DNA from: Agromyces kandeliae
Lineage (GTDB): Bacteria > Actinomycetota > Actinomycetes > Actinomycetales > Microbacteriaceae
DNA length: 64,000 nt
Assembly (NCBI RefSeq): GCF_009674665.1
Contig: NZ_WKJD01000019.1
Span: 186,001 to 250,000 of the forward strand
Direction: 5' to 3'
Shown here: piece after piece, positions 8,773-18,618 of the stretch
Numbering within the stretch: position 1 is the stretch's first letter
Layout of the letters: each line of letters begins with the position of its first letter
Translations under genes and position numbers: made by a program
Notes under the pieces: model-generated
Seen by the model: only the letters and a program-made list of their open reading frames with translations
Databases searched by the model: none
Told to the model about the DNA's origin: nothing

Positions 8773-10514
8773 CAGGACTCCTTGCTCTCGCCGGCGCCGA
8801 CGGTGGCGTCGGCCTGCGCCGCCTTGCGTTCGGCGATGGTCTGGCGCTTCTGCGCCTCACGCGAACTGGATGCCGCCTTCTTCGCCGGAACGGCGACCGG
8901 CTTGCGGAACTCCGCGCGGCCGCGGTAGACCGCACCGAGCGCCTGGGGGTCGAGGCCCGACCAGGAGTGCCCGCTGGAGAAGAAGCGGGTCTGCGCCAGG
9001 AGCTGCAGCATCGGGTGCGTGAACAGGATCACGACGATGACGTCGATGATCGTGGTGAGACCGAGCGTGAACGCGAAGCCGCGCACGCTGCCGACGGCGA
9101 GGATGTACAGCACGACTGCCGCGAGCAGGTTCATCGACTTCGACGACAGGACGGTGCGCAGCGCGCGCTTCCAGCCCGCCTCGACGGCGCCGACGAGCGG
9201 TCGCCCGTCGCGCAACTCGTCTCGGACGCGCTCGAAGTACACGATGAACGAGTCGGCGGTGAAGCCGATCGCCACGATCAGACCGGCGATGCCGGCCAGC
9301 GACAGGCGATAGCCCTGGTACCAACCGAGGATCGTGATCATCAGGTACGTGATCACCCCCGCGATGATCAGCGAGGCGATGGTCACGGTTCCGAGCGCAC
9401 GGTACTGGAACAGCGTGTAGATCACGACGAGGATGAGGCCGATGATGCCCGCGATGAGCCCCGACTGGAGCTGCGAGGTCCCGAGGGTCGCGGAGATCGT
9501 GTCGGAGGACTGCACCTCGAAGCTGATCGGAAGGGCGCCGAACTTCAGCTGGTCGGCGAGGGCCTTGGACGACTCCTGCGTGAAGTTGCCCGTGACCTGG
9601 GGACGGCCGTCGGTGATGACGCCGTTCATCTGGGGGGCGGAGAGCACCGCGCCGTCGAGCACGAACGCGAACTGGTCGCGCGGGGTCTGGCCGTTGAGCG
9701 CGAAGAGCCGCTGGCTGACCTCGGAGAACGCCGCGGTGCCGCGGTCGTTGAAGACGATGTTGACGGCCCACTGACCCGTGGTCGCGCCGGTCTGCGTCTG
9801 CACCATGCCGTTCGTCGCGTCGACGATGTCCTCGCCGCTGACCTCGACCGGACCGAGCAGGTACTTGATGGTACGCGTCGAGTCGCACGTGACGAGCGGC
9901 TCGTCGGAGGGCGCGACATTCGCACCGCTCTCGTCGATCGTCGCGCAGTCGAACGTGTCGAACTCGTCCTGCAGGGCGGGCGTCACCCAGTTCGGGTCGC
10001 TCGCATCGGTGGGCTCGACGCTCGGCGTCGTCGAGAGCTCCTCCTCCGCACCGTCGGTCGGCTCGGGGCTCTCGCTCGGGTCGATCGACTGGTTGGCCGC
10101 GGCGTCCGCGAGCAGCACCGGCCGGAGCTCGAGCTTCGCCGACGACTCGATCCGGTTGCGCGTCTGCTCGTCGAGCTCGCCGGGGATCGCGACGACGACG
10201 TTCTGGCCGCCCTGCGTCGTGATGTCGGCCTCCGAGACGCCGGAGGCGTCGACGCGCTGCCGGATGATCGAGACCGCCTGGTCGAGCTGCTCCTGCGAGA
10301 CGGACTCACCGTCGGCGAGCTGCGGCGCGAGGATGATCTGCGTGCCGCCCTCGAGGTCGAGCGCGAGCTTCGGCGTCCAGGAACCACCGCCCCAGATGAC
10401 ACCGGCCGCGTTGATGCCGAACAGCGCGACGATGATGACGCCGAGCCAGGTCAGTGATCGCACGGCCTTGCGGACGGGCGTCGGTCGCGAGGACCGCTTG
10501 GATGGTGCAGCCAC
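8772..10514 (-). CDS. secD: Protein translocase subunit SecD
   Basis: A 580-aa subunit of SecDF. The first TM segment (about 20-40) is followed by the P1 periplasmic region beginning LALDLEGGTQI. A Ser/Pro/Glu/Thr-rich low-complexity insert of about 35 residues near 145-180 interrupts the P1 head. The membrane half has the RND-like motifs LGTSQLQSGLIAG and GFTADSFIVYFERVRDE. The C-terminus is long, charged and Lys/Ala-rich. It lies between yajC and secF, the usual auxiliary translocase operon. The insert is the only unusual point. Confidence 0.96.
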   Translation of the reverse strand: MAAPSKRSSRPTPVRKAVRSLTWLGVIIVALFGINAAGVIWGGGSWTPKLALDLEGGTQIILAPQLADGESVSQEQLDQAVSIIRQRVDASGVSEADITTQGGQNVVVAIPGELDEQTRNRIESSAKLELRPVLLADAAANQSIDPSESPEPTDGAEEELSTTPSVEPTDASDPNWVTPALQDEFDTFDCATIDESGANVAPSDEPLVTCDSTRTIKYLLGPVEVSGEDIVDATNGMVQTQTGATTGQWAVNIVFNDRGTAAFSEVSQRLFALNGQTPRDQFAFVLDGAVLSAPQMNGVITDGRPQVTGNFTQESSKALADQLKFGALPISFEVQSSDTISATLGTSQLQSGLIAGIIGLILVVIYTLFQYRALGTVTIASLIIAGVITYLMITILGWYQGYRLSLAGIAGLIVAIGFTADSFIVYFERVRDELRDGRPLVGAVEAGWKRALRTVLSSKSMNLLAAVVLYILAVGSVRGFAFTLGLTTIIDVIVVILFTHPMLQLLAQTRFFSSGHSWSGLDPQALGAVYRGRAEFRKPVAVPAKKAASSSREAQKRQTIAERKAAQADATVGAGESKES

Positions 10515-10576
10515 AGTTGTGCCTTCTCTGCAGGGAGCCCGCGCAGCATCGCGCGGGCAGAGCTATGGGGTGGGCC

Positions 10577-10954
10577 TCAGTCGTCCGACTTCTTGGTGTC
10601 GGGCGTCTCGTCGTTCGGCGACTCGTCGACGCGCTCGCCGAACTCGGGCTCACCGTCGATCGCGGCCGCAGCCTCGGCGGGCGCGTCGACCGGCTCGACC
10701 ACACGCGCGATCGTCTGGCGGTGGACCGTCAGGACGGTGCCCGGCGAGGACTCGAGCTCGACCCGGTTCTCCTCTTCGTCGATCGAGAGGATCGTGCCGA
10801 ACACCCCGAAGTTCGTCATCACCTTCGCGCCCGGCGCGACCTTCGACTGCAGTTCACGTGCCTCGGCCTGACGCTTGCGCGAGTTGCGGAACATGAAGAA
10901 GATCAGGACCGCCAGGACGGCGAGCATGATGAGAGTCAGCGGATCAAGGACCAT
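10577..10954 (-). CDS. yajC: Preprotein translocase subunit YajC
   Basis: A 125-aa single-TM protein associated with SecDF. One membrane segment lies at about 5-23 (LTLIMLAVLAVLIFFMF), followed by RNSRKRQAEARELQ and the conserved beta-rich part VAPGAKVMTNFGVFGTI. The tail is acidic and low-complexity. ATG 10954 (MVLDPLT) is preferred over the upstream start at 10990, because the TM helix should be close to the N-terminus and a GGAAGG sits upstream. Confidence 0.93.
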   Translation of the reverse strand: MVLDPLTLIMLAVLAVLIFFMFRNSRKRQAEARELQSKVAPGAKVMTNFGVFGTILSIDEEENRVELESSPGTVLTVHRQTIARVVEPVDAPAEAAAAIDGEPEFGERVDESPNDETPDTKKSDD

Positions 10955-11023
10955 GGGGTGGGAACCTTCCGGTGTGCGCACGATGCGCACGATCAGGGGC
11001 GGGGTGGCCGGAGCCTCAAAGGA

Positions 11024-12067
11024 TTATAGGTCATCGATCGGCAGCGCGACCCCGGCGCCCTCGGCCTCGCGCACGAGTCCGAAGTGGCGCCAGGCGCCGG
11101 GCGTCGCCATCCGCCCGCGCGGGGTCCGCGTGATGAGGCCGATGCGCACGAGGAACGGCTCGACCACCGCCTCGATGGTCTCGGCCTCTTCGCCCACCGA
11201 TACGGCGAGCGTGTTGAGGCCCACGGGGCCGCCGCCGAACCTCGTGAGGATCGTCATCATCACGGCGCGATCGAGTCGATCGAGCCCGAGCGGGTCGACG
11301 TCGTACAGTTCGAGTGCGGCGCGCACCGCGTCGACGTCGGCCCTCCCGCCGTGGACGAGCGCGTAGTCGCGCACGCGGCGGAGCAGGCGGTTCGCGATGC
11401 GCGGCGTGCCGCGGCAGCGCCCGGCGATCTCGGCGACCGCCTCCCGATCGACGTCGAGCCCGAGCATCACGGCCGCACGGCCGAGGACCTGCTCGAGCTC
11501 GGCCTCGTCGTAGAACTCGAGGTGGGCTGTGAAGCCGAACCGGTCGCGCAACGGATTCGGCAGGAGGCCTGCGCGCGTGGTCGCACCGACCAGCGTGAAC
11601 GGGGCGAGGTCGAGCGGCACCGAGGTCGCCCCGGCGCCCTTGCCGACCATGATGTCGATGCGGAAGTCCTCCATCGCGAGGTAGAGCATCTCCTCGGCGG
11701 ACCGCGCCATCCGGTGGATCTCGTCGATGAAGAGCACCTCGCCGGGCACCAGCGACGACAGGATGGCGGCGAGGTCGCCGGCGTGCTGGATCGCGGGACC
11801 GCTGGACATGCGCAGCGGTCGGCCACCCTCGTACGCGACGATCATGGCGAGCGTGGTCTTCCCGAGTCCGGGCGGTCCTGCGAGCAGGATGTGGTCGGGG
11901 GTCCGCTGCTGGATCGCGGCGGCCGAGAGCAGCAGCTGCAGCTGCCCGCGCACGCGTGCCTGACCGACGAACTCCTCGAGGCTCTTCGGCCGCAGCGCAC
12001 CCTCGAACGCGAGCTCGGCCTCGGAGGCGAGTTCGGGATCGGTCAGGTCGAGGTCGTCATCGGTCAT
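11024..12067 (-). CDS. ruvB: Holliday junction branch migration DNA helicase RuvB
   Basis: A 347-aa AAA+ motor that drives branch migration with RuvA. Walker A GPPGLGKT is at 64-71, Walker B VLFIDE at 111-116, sensor 1 GATTRAG near 165, and there is a C-terminal winged helix with [12 protein letters not shown] 12067 is chosen because it overlaps the ruvA stop as ATGA; the longer reading would start inside ruvA. It is last in the ruvC-ruvA-ruvB group, and yajC follows 69 bp downstream. Confidence 0.97.
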   Translation of the reverse strand: MTDDDLDLTDPELASEAELAFEGALRPKSLEEFVGQARVRGQLQLLLSAAAIQQRTPDHILLAGPPGLGKTTLAMIVAYEGGRPLRMSSGPAIQHAGDLAAILSSLVPGEVLFIDEIHRMARSAEEMLYLAMEDFRIDIMVGKGAGATSVPLDLAPFTLVGATTRAGLLPNPLRDRFGFTAHLEFYDEAELEQVLGRAAVMLGLDVDREAVAEIAGRCRGTPRIANRLLRRVRDYALVHGGRADVDAVRAALELYDVDPLGLDRLDRAVMMTILTRFGGGPVGLNTLAVSVGEEAETIEAVVEPFLVRIGLITRTPRGRMATPGAWRHFGLVREAEGAGVALPIDDL

Positions 12068-12684
12068 CGCGCGCGCGCCCCCTGCTGCGCCGGACCGAGC
12101 CGGGCGAGCGTCAGCCGCAGCAGCACGGGCACGGACGTCGCGGCGGCGTCGTCGGCGGCCTCGAGCGTCTCTGCGAGCGCCTCGCCGGCGAGCTTCTCGG
12201 ACCACCCCAGACCGGTGAGCGCCGCGAGCACGTCGTCTGCCACGCCCCCGGTCGCGACCGGTGCACCGACGGCGGAGGGGGCCGGCGCGACGAGCTTGCC
12301 GGCCAGGGAGACCGTGATCAGCTTCGCGGTCTTCGGGCCGATGCCGCTGACCCTGCGGAACGCGGCGTCGTCGTCCTCCTGGACGGCCCGCGCCACGTCG
12401 GTTGGCGCCATCGCGGACAGGACGCCGAGGGCGGACTTCGGACCGACGCCGGTGACCCCGATCAGGAGCTCGAAGACCTCGAGCTCGTCTCGCGTGGCGA
12501 AGCCGAACAACGTCAGCGAGTCCTCGCGGACGACGAGCGAGGTGTGCACGAGCACCTCGTCGCCGACCCGGCCGGCGAGCACGAACGCGGGGGTCGCGTT
12601 CACGAGATAGCCGACCCCGGACACCTCGACGACGAGTGAACTGCCGGAGGCCTGGAGCACGCGGCCGCGGAGGGAGGAGATCAC
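12064..12684 (-). CDS. ruvA: Holliday junction branch migration protein RuvA
   Basis: A 206-aa junction-binding protein. The N-terminal OB-fold starts [10 protein letters not shown]. Two helix-hairpin-helix motifs follow ([13 protein letters not shown] and [11 protein letters not shown]), and the C-terminal domain III (about 140-200) contacts RuvB. It overlaps ruvC by 4 bp and ruvB by 4 bp, so the three genes are translationally coupled. No LexA box was seen in front of this group. Confidence 0.96.
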   Translation of the reverse strand: MISSLRGRVLQASGSSLVVEVSGVGYLVNATPAFVLAGRVGDEVLVHTSLVVREDSLTLFGFATRDELEVFELLIGVTGVGPKSALGVLSAMAPTDVARAVQEDDDAAFRRVSGIGPKTAKLITVSLAGKLVAPAPSAVGAPVATGGVADDVLAALTGLGWSEKLAGEALAETLEAADDAAATSVPVLLRLTLARLGPAQQGARAR

Positions 12685-13313
12685 TCCTTCACCCTACGGG
12701 CTGCCCCCGACACGGCCGCGGCGCGCTCCGCGGCGAGCCACGCCTGCTGCGCCGGCGTGAGCGCGGCACCGGAGCCGTCGCGTCCGCTGCGCGCCGCGCC
12801 GGCACCCGACCTGGCGTCGGAGATCGCGGCACCCGCCGCTCCCCCGGTCCGCCAGGCGTGGCAGATCGCGAGCGCGAGCGCGTCCGCGGCATCCGCCGGC
12901 TTCGGCACCGACTCGAGCCCGAGGATCCGGGCGACCATCGCGCCGACCTGCGCCTTGTCGGCACGGCCGTAGCCGGTGATCGCGGCCTTCACCTCGCTCG
13001 GCGTGTGCAGCGCCACCGGCAGCACGCGCCGGGCGGCGATGAGCATCGCGACGCCCGAGATCTGGGCCGTGCCCATGATCGTCGAGACGTCGGACCGCGC
13101 GAACACGCGCTCGAGCGCGACGGCCTGCGGGCGATGCTCCTCGAGGATCGCCTCGAGGCCGTCGGCGATGCGCGCCAGGCGTCGCGGCGTGTCGAGGTCG
13201 GCGGGCGACCGGAGCACGACGACGTCGACGAGCTTCGCCGTGCGGTTCGGCTCGACGTCGACCACGCCCACGCCGCAGCGCGTGAGTCCGGGGTCGATGC
13301 CGAGCACGCGCAC
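12681..13313 (-). CDS. ruvC: Crossover junction endodeoxyribonuclease RuvC
   Basis: A 210-aa Holliday junction resolvase with an RNase H-like fold. The acidic catalytic set is visible: D7 (GIDPG), E68 (VALERVF), D141 and D144 ([10 protein letters not shown]). After residue 155 there is an Ala/Gly/Arg-rich tail of about 55 residues, longer than in E. coli, probably disordered. The start is GTG 13313, 10 bp after the yebC stop, and the 3' end overlaps ruvA by 4 bp. Confidence 0.95.
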   Translation of the reverse strand: MRVLGIDPGLTRCGVGVVDVEPNRTAKLVDVVVLRSPADLDTPRRLARIADGLEAILEEHRPQAVALERVFARSDVSTIMGTAQISGVAMLIAARRVLPVALHTPSEVKAAITGYGRADKAQVGAMVARILGLESVPKPADAADALALAICHAWRTGGAAGAAISDARSGAGAARSGRDGSGAALTPAQQAWLAAERAAAVSGAARRVKE

Positions 13314-13323
13314 GGCGATCGGC

Positions 13324-14082
13324 CTAGTCCTCGGCCTCGAGCTCGGCCTGCACCTCGGCGCTCAGGTCGAAGTTGCTGTAGACGTTCTGCACGTCGTCGC
13401 TGTCCTCGAGCGCGTCGATGAGGCGGAACACCTTGCGTGCGGTGTCGGCATCGATCTCGACCTTGAGGTTCGGCACGAACTCGATGTCGGCCGACTCGTA
13501 GTCGAGGCCGGCGTCCTGCAGCGCCTTGCGGGTGTCGACCATTGCGGACGGGTCGGTGATGACCTCGAAGCCCTGCGCGTGCGGCTCGATCTCCTCGGCG
13601 CCGGCCTCGAGCGCCGCCATCATGACGTCGTCCTCGGTCGTGCCCTCGCCGGTGACGACGATGACGCCCTTGCGCGTGAAGTTGTAGGCGACCGAGCCCG
13701 GGTCGGCCAGCGTGCCGCCGTTGCGGCTGAGCCCCGTGCGCACCTCGGCGGCGGCTCGGTTCTTGTTGTCGGTGAGCACCTCGATCATGAGGGCGACGCC
13801 GTTCGGGCCGTACGCCTCGTAGGTGATGTTCTGGTACTCGACCGCCTCGCCGCCGATGCCGGCGCCGCGCTTGATGGCCCGGTCGATGTTGTCGTTCGGG
13901 ACCGACGTCTTCTTGGCCTTCTGCACGGCGTCGTACAGGGTCGGATTGCCGGCGAGGTCGGCTCCGCCGAGCTTGGCGGCCACCTCGATGTTCTTGATGA
14001 GCTTGGCGAACGACTTGGCGCGGCGTGCGTCGATGACCGCCTTCTTGTGCTTGGTCGTCGCCCACTTGGAATGCCCGGACAT
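13324..14082 (-). CDS. yebC: YebC/PmpR family protein
   Basis: A 252-aa member of the YebC/PmpR (TACO1) family. It begins [14 protein letters not shown] and keeps the three-domain pattern, including the acidic stretch near [11 protein letters not shown]. Homologues have been described as DNA-binding regulators and, more recently, as ribosome-associated factors that help translate proline-rich stretches; the sequence alone does not decide which applies. Upstream lies a good -10 (TAGAAT on the minus strand), so it probably heads the yebC-ruvCAB transcript. Confidence 0.95.
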   Translation of the reverse strand: MSGHSKWATTKHKKAVIDARRAKSFAKLIKNIEVAAKLGGADLAGNPTLYDAVQKAKKTSVPNDNIDRAIKRGAGIGGEAVEYQNITYEAYGPNGVALMIEVLTDNKNRAAAEVRTGLSRNGGTLADPGSVAYNFTRKGVIVVTGEGTTEDDVMMAALEAGAEEIEPHAQGFEVITDPSAMVDTRKALQDAGLDYESADIEFVPNLKVEIDADTARKVFRLIDALEDSDDVQNVYSNFDLSAEVQAELEAED

Positions 14083-14115
14083 GCCTCTCCCGTCACGGTG
14101 GTTCAGTACCCCGAC

Positions 14116-14121
14116 ATTCTA
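14116..14121 (-). promoter_or_regulatory. Candidate -10 element for yebC-ruvCAB
   Basis: TAGAAT on the minus strand lies 33 bases before the yebC ATG. GGGAGAGGC just before that ATG provides the ribosome-binding site. The -35 region is not clear. Confidence 0.45.
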
Positions 14122-14191
14122 GGCCAGTGCGTCCCCCCGGCCCGGCGCGCGCGCGGGGCGGGCGCACGAGCCGACGGATGCCTCGGGGCCG

Positions 14192-14836
14192 CTATGCTGC
14201 AGCGCCGACCGCCGCGCGCACCTTGCCGAGGAAGTACTCGTGGAACCGGTGGTCGCCCTCGATCTCGGGGTGGAAGCTCGTCCCGACGAGGTTCCCCTGC
14301 TCGACGGCCACGACCCGCCCGTCGGCGAGCGTCGCGAGCGGCGTCGCCCGCTCCCCCACCGACTCGACCACCGGGCCGCGGATGAACACCGCGTGCACCG
14401 GTCGGTCGCCCAGAGCCGGCACGTCCAGCTCGGTCTCGAACGACTGGTTCTGCGAACCGAACGCGTTCCGGCGCACGACCACGTCGAGTCCGCCGAGGTT
14501 CTGCTGCCCGTCGATCGTGTCGAGCAGGGTGTCGGCGATCATGATGAGACCTGCGCACGTGCCGTAGACAGGCAGCCCCTCGGCGATCCGCCGCTTGAGC
14601 GGCTCGGCGACGCCGAACGATCGCGAGAGCTTGTCCATCACGGTCGACTCGCCGCCGGGGATCACCAGGCCGTCGATGCCCTCGACGTCCTCGGGACGCC
14701 GCACGAGCACGACGCGCGCGCCGAGTTCGCCGAGCACCCGCGCGTGCTCCCGGAAGTCGCCCTGGAGGGCGAGGACGCCGACGGTCGGCCCCGCGGCATC
14801 CGTCGCCCCCAGGGACTCGTCGCGGAGACTCACCAT
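14192..14836 (-). CDS. pdxT: Pyridoxal 5'-phosphate synthase glutaminase subunit PdxT
   Basis: A 214-aa class I glutaminase that releases ammonia from glutamine and channels it to PdxS for PLP synthesis. The catalytic triad is visible: C94 (YGTCAGL), H189 and E191 (FHPEI). The GGES oxyanion-region motif is at 61-64. ATG 14836 overlaps the pdxS stop by 7 bp, which couples the two subunits. About 12 residues precede the conserved core ([10 protein letters not shown]), slightly longer than usual. Confidence 0.96.
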   Translation of the reverse strand: MVSLRDESLGATDAAGPTVGVLALQGDFREHARVLGELGARVVLVRRPEDVEGIDGLVIPGGESTVMDKLSRSFGVAEPLKRRIAEGLPVYGTCAGLIMIADTLLDTIDGQQNLGGLDVVVRRNAFGSQNQSFETELDVPALGDRPVHAVFIRGPVVESVGERATPLATLADGRVVAVEQGNLVGTSFHPEIEGDHRFHEYFLGKVRAAVGAAA

Positions 14837-15720
14837 CCGCGCTCGGCGAGCCGGTGCGGTGCGGGCAGGTCGCCGACATTGATGCCGACCATGGCCTCGC
14901 CGAGTCCGCGCGACACCTCGGCGACGACCTTCGGGTCGTCGTAGAAGGTGGTGGCCTTGACGATGGCCGCGGCGCGCTGCTCGGGGTTGCCCGACTTGAA
15001 GATGCCCGAGCCGACGAACACGCCGTCGGCGCCGAGCTGCATCATCATGGCGGCGTCCGCCGGCGTGGCGACGCCGCCGGCGGTGAACAGCACGACGGGG
15101 AGCTTGCCGGTCTGCGCGACCTCGAGCACGAGCTCGTACGGCGCCTGGAGCTCCTTCGCGGCGACGTACAGCTCGTCGCGCGTCATCGACTTCAGCTGGT
15201 TGATCTCCGAGGTGATCTTGCGGATGTGCTTGGTGGCCTCCGAGACGTCGCCCGTGCCGGCCTCGCCCTTGGAGCGGATCATCGCCGCGCCCTCGTTGAT
15301 GCGGCGGAGCGCCTCGCCCAGGTTCGTCGCACCGCAGACGAACGGAGTGGTGAAGCCCCACTTGTCGATGTGGTTGACGTAGTCGGCGGGCGAGAGCACC
15401 TCGGACTCGTCGATGTAGTCGACGTCGAGCGCCTGGAGGACCTGCGCCTCGACGAAGTGGCCGATGCGCGCCTTCGCCATGACCGGGATGGAGACCTCGG
15501 CGATGATCGCCTCGATGAGGTCGGGGTCGCTCATGCGGGCGACGCCGCCCTGCGCGCGGATGTCGGCGGGAACGCGCTCGAGGGCCATGACGGCGACGGC
15601 GCCGGCGTCCTCGGCGATGCGCGCCTGCTCGGGCGTGACGACGTCCATGATGACGCCGCCCTTCAGCATCTCGGCGAGGCCGCGCTTCACGCGGCTCGAG
15701 CCGGTCTCGGACGTGCTCAT
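14830..15720 (-). CDS. pdxS: Pyridoxal 5'-phosphate synthase lyase subunit PdxS
   Basis: A 296-aa TIM-barrel synthase that condenses ribose 5-phosphate, glyceraldehyde 3-phosphate and ammonia into PLP in the DXP-independent pathway. The Schiff-base lysine is K83 in MAKARIGHF. The phosphate-binding stretch GEAGTGDV and the [10 protein letters not shown] loop are present. It starts 107 bp from a divergent MocR-type regulator, the arrangement known for PdxR control of pdxST in other Actinobacteria. Confidence 0.97.
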   Translation of the reverse strand: MSTSETGSSRVKRGLAEMLKGGVIMDVVTPEQARIAEDAGAVAVMALERVPADIRAQGGVARMSDPDLIEAIIAEVSIPVMAKARIGHFVEAQVLQALDVDYIDESEVLSPADYVNHIDKWGFTTPFVCGATNLGEALRRINEGAAMIRSKGEAGTGDVSEATKHIRKITSEINQLKSMTRDELYVAAKELQAPYELVLEVAQTGKLPVVLFTAGGVATPADAAMMMQLGADGVFVGSGIFKSGNPEQRAAAIVKATTFYDDPKVVAEVSRGLGEAMVGINVGDLPAPHRLAERGW

Positions 15721-15827
15721 CGGTGGTTCCCTTCGACGGATGGCGCGCGCTCGCGCAACGTGGCGGACAAGGCGTTGGCTTGACCTAGGCCAAAAGATAG
15801 CATGGACCGAGTCCTCCTCCCCGAACA
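15721..15827. promoter_or_regulatory. Divergent control region between pdxS and the PdxR-like gene
   Basis: This 107-bp gap should hold both promoters and the PdxR operator. TTGGC and GCCAA flank a short inverted repeat at 15775-15793. TTGACC at 15780-15785 and TAGCAT at 15798-15803 resemble promoter hexamers but are only 12 bases apart. Reading the minus strand, TTTTGGCCTA partly resembles the AAAGTGGWCTA-type site reported for C. glutamicum PdxR. The operator assignment is inference. Confidence 0.4.
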
Positions 15828-17183
15828 GTGATGGATCATGACATGACCCTCGAGATCACCGGCAGCTCGGCCGCGGACATCGCCGCGAGCGTGCGCGCCC
15901 TGATCGAGCGCGGGGCGCTGCGTCCCGGCGATGCGCTGCCGCCCGTGCGCAACCTCGCGGACGATCTCGGCGTCAACCGCAACACGGCGGTCGCGGCCTA
16001 CCGGCAGCTCACCACGGCGGGCGTCGTCGTCACCCGCGGCCGCGGCGGAACGCGCGTCGCCGATCGATCGGCCGTCGCCCAGGAGGGGTTCGCCGCCGAC
16101 AGCGTGCTCCGCGACGTCGCGACGGGCAATCCCGACCCCGATCTCATCCCCGACCCGTCCCGCGCACTCGCGGGCATGGCCGGCCGCCCCGTGCTCTACG
16201 GCGAGCCGGTCGTCGACCCCGGCCTCGAGCACTGGGCTCGCGCCTGGGTCGGCGACGACCTCGCGCCGTCGGAGGTGCGACTCACCATCACCAGCGGCGC
16301 GGCCGACGCGGTCGAGCGGCTCCTCGCCCAGGCGCTCGTCCGCGACGACGCCGTCGCGCTCGAGGATCCGTGCTTCCTCACGAGCATCCACACCGTCCGG
16401 GTCGGCGGCTACCGCCCCGTGCCCGTCCCGGTCGACGACGAGGGCATGACCGTGTCGGGGCTTCGCGCGGCGCTCGAGCAGGGCGTGCGTGCGGTCGTAT
16501 GCACGCCCCGCGCGCAGAACCCGACGGGCGCGAGCCTCTCCGAGCGCCGTGCCGAGGAATTGCGCGCCGTCCTGCGCGAGCATCCGTACGTGCTCGTCAT
16601 CGAGGACGACCACTTCTCGATGCTCTCGCGAAGGCCGTACCGCTCGCTCATCGGGCCCGAGCACCGTCGCTGGGCGCTCGTGCGGTCGGTGTCGAAGTTC
16701 CTCGGCCCCGACATGTGCCTCGCGGTGACCGCGTCCGATCCCGAGACCGCCGATCGGCTCGCGATGCGGCTCACGCCGGGCACCACGTGGGTGAGCCACC
16801 TCCTCCAGCGCCTGACGCTCGCACTCGTGACCGACCCCGACGTCGATGCGGCCATCGCGGCGGCCGGTGCGCACTACGCCGAACGCAACGACGCCTTCGC
16901 CGGACGCCTCACCGAGCTCGGCCTGCCCACGACGGCGGGCGACGGCCTCAACCTCTGGGTCGCCCTGCCGGTTGCGGCTCGTGACGTGTCGGAGCAGCTG
17001 ATGCGCCGCGGCTGGCTCGTGCGGACGGGCGACGAGTTCGTGCTCGCGGATGCTCCGGCGACGCACCGCCTTCGACTCACCGTCCACGATCTCTCCGACG
17101 CCGACGCCGAGCGGCTCGCCACCGACCTCGCCGCGGCCGTCCGCGCCGCCGGAGGACGTCCGGCTCCGGCGGGGATGGAATGA
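15828..17183 (+). CDS. pdxR: MocR/PdxR-type regulator: GntR-like HTH fused to PLP-dependent aminotransferase fold
   Basis: A 451-aa MocR-family regulator. The winged HTH is at about 12-78 ([25 protein letters not shown]). It is followed by a fold-type I aminotransferase domain with NPTG at 231-234, EDDHFS at 259-264 and the PLP lysine K290 in SVSKF. Its place, divergent from pdxST and 7 bp before a pyridoxal kinase gene, makes a PdxR role (sensing PLP and controlling pdxST) very likely, though not shown. ATG 15828 has no clear Shine-Dalgarno; ATG 15843 is a possible alternative start. Confidence 0.85.
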   Translation: MMDHDMTLEITGSSAADIAASVRALIERGALRPGDALPPVRNLADDLGVNRNTAVAAYRQLTTAGVVVTRGRGGTRVADRSAVAQEGFAADSVLRDVATGNPDPDLIPDPSRALAGMAGRPVLYGEPVVDPGLEHWARAWVGDDLAPSEVRLTITSGAADAVERLLAQALVRDDAVALEDPCFLTSIHTVRVGGYRPVPVPVDDEGMTVSGLRAALEQGVRAVVCTPRAQNPTGASLSERRAEELRAVLREHPYVLVIEDDHFSMLSRRPYRSLIGPEHRRWALVRSVSKFLGPDMCLAVTASDPETADRLAMRLTPGTTWVSHLLQRLTLALVTDPDVDAAIAAAGAHYAERNDAFAGRLTELGLPTTAGDGLNLWVALPVAARDVSEQLMRRGWLVRTGDEFVLADAPATHRLRLTVHDLSDADAERLATDLAAAVRAAGGRPAPAGME

Positions 17184-17190
17184 TCGACGG

Positions 17191-18042
17191 GTGAAGGTCC
17201 TCTCGATCCAGTCCGCCGTGGCGTACGGCCACGTCGGCAACTCCGCGGCCGTCTTCCCGCTCCAGCGCATCGGCGTCGAGGTGATGCCCGTCTACACGGT
17301 CAACTTCTCCAACCACACGGGCTACGGCGCGTGGCGCGGCCCCCTGATCAGCCCCGACGACGTCCGCGAGGTGATCGCGGGCATCGAGGACCGGGGGGCG
17401 TTCCCGCAGATCGACGTCATCCTCTCCGGCTACCAGGGCTCCGAGGGCATCGCCGACGTCATCCTCGACGCGGTCGCGCGCATCAAGTCCGCGAACCCCG
17501 ACGCGATCTACTCGTGCGATCCGGTCATGGGCAATGCGAAGAGCGGATGCTTCGTGGCGCCGGCCATCCCCGTCCTGCTGCGCGATCGCGTCGTGCCCGC
17601 CGCCGACCTCATCACGCCGAACCAGTTCGAACTCGGCTACCTCACGGGCACCGAGCCCGGCTCGCTGGAGACGACGCTCGAGTCGGTCGAGCTCGCACGC
17701 GCCTCCGGACCGCGGACCGTGCTCGTCACGAGCATCGAGCGACCCGACCGCGAGGACGGCACGATCGAGATGCTCGCGGTCGACGACGACGGCGCATGGA
17801 TCGTGCAGACGCCGCTGCTGCCCATGAAGGCAAATGGCTCGGGCGATGTCACGGCGGCGCTGTTCTCCGCCCACTACCGCCGCACCGGCGACGCGGCCGA
17901 TGCGCTCGCCCGCACGGCGTCGAGCGTCTTCGACCTGCTGGCGAACACGCACGAGTCCGGAGAGCGCGAACTGCGACTCATCGAGTCCCAGGATTCGTAC
18001 GCGAACCCGCGGATGCAGTTCGAGGCCCGACAGGTCCGCTGA
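17191..18042 (+). CDS. pdxY: Pyridoxal kinase (PdxY/PdxK type)
   Basis: A 283-aa ribokinase-superfamily enzyme that phosphorylates pyridoxal in the salvage pathway. It has the N-terminal SIQSAVAYGHVGNSAA signature, the CDPVMGN motif, and NGSGDVTAALF carrying the catalytic aspartate of the GxGD anion hole. GTG 17191 is used because the family N-terminus (VKVLSIQS) begins there; the upstream reading only continues in a shadow frame of the regulator gene. With pdxS, pdxT and the regulator, de novo and salvage PLP supply are encoded together. Confidence 0.93.
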   Translation: MKVLSIQSAVAYGHVGNSAAVFPLQRIGVEVMPVYTVNFSNHTGYGAWRGPLISPDDVREVIAGIEDRGAFPQIDVILSGYQGSEGIADVILDAVARIKSANPDAIYSCDPVMGNAKSGCFVAPAIPVLLRDRVVPAADLITPNQFELGYLTGTEPGSLETTLESVELARASGPRTVLVTSIERPDREDGTIEMLAVDDDGAWIVQTPLLPMKANGSGDVTAALFSAHYRRTGDAADALARTASSVFDLLANTHESGERELRLIESQDSYANPRMQFEARQVR

Positions 18043-18051
18043 CCGACCGCG

Positions 18052-18618
18052 TCAGCGCGGCCAGGCCTCCGCGATCTCCTCGCGCACCTCGCCCAGGAGC
18101 CGCGGCAGCGCCTTCGTGCCGGCGATGATGGGGAAGAAGTTCGCGTCGAGCGCCCACCTCGGCACGATGTGCTGGTGCAGGTGCTCGGCGATGCCGGCGC
18201 CGGCGATCCGGCCCTGGTTCATGCCGATGTTGAACCCGTCGCATCGCGACACCTGCTTCACGGTGCGCATCGCGACCTGCGTGAGCTCACCGATCTCGGC
18301 GACCTCCTCCGGCGTCGCCTCGTCGTAGGTCGCGATGTGGCGGTAGGGGCAGACCAGCAGGTGCCCGCTGTTGTACGGGTAGAGGTTGAGCAGCACGTAG
18401 GCGTGCTCGCCGCGCGCGACGATGAGCGACTGCTCGTCGCTCAGCTGCGGCGCTCGGCAGAAGGGGCACGCGTGCTCGTCGGGCTGCTGCCCGTGCTGGA
18501 TGTAGACCAGCCGGTGCGGGGTCCAGAGCCGCTGGAACGCGTCGGGGACGCCCGCCAGGTCGGCCGCGCCATCCGTCGGCACGCCCTCGAACTCGCCGGG
18601 CCCGTAGGAATCGGTCAT
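18052..18618 (-). CDS. HIT-family nucleotide hydrolase/transferase
   Basis: A 188-aa HIT-domain protein with the histidine triad HLHQHIVP near residues 146-153 and a CPFC zinc-type pair near residue 51. Actinobacterial members beside thrS act on dinucleoside polyphosphates or AMP conjugates, but the substrate cannot be read from sequence. The ATG overlaps the thrS stop by 4 bp. In many relatives pgsA and a mannosyltransferase gene follow; here the next gene is the convergent pdxY, 9 bp away. Confidence 0.92.
   Translation of the reverse strand: MTDSYGPGEFEGVPTDGAADLAGVPDAFQRLWTPHRLVYIQHGQQPDEHACPFCRAPQLSDEQSLIVARGEHAYVLLNLYPYNSGHLLVCPYRHIATYDEATPEEVAEIGELTQVAMRTVKQVSRCDGFNIGMNQGRIAGAGIAEHLHQHIVPRWALDANFFPIIAGTKALPRLLGEVREEIAEAWPR

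Noticed and set aside
12068-12205. N-terminal extension of RuvB by 46 residues
   Set aside because: It lies inside ruvA and is Arg/Ala-rich; the ATGA overlap defines the true start.
14083-14191. LexA box upstream of yebC-ruvCAB
   Set aside because: ruvCAB is SOS-controlled in some Actinobacteria, but no TCGAAC-N4-GTTCGA-like sequence is present here.
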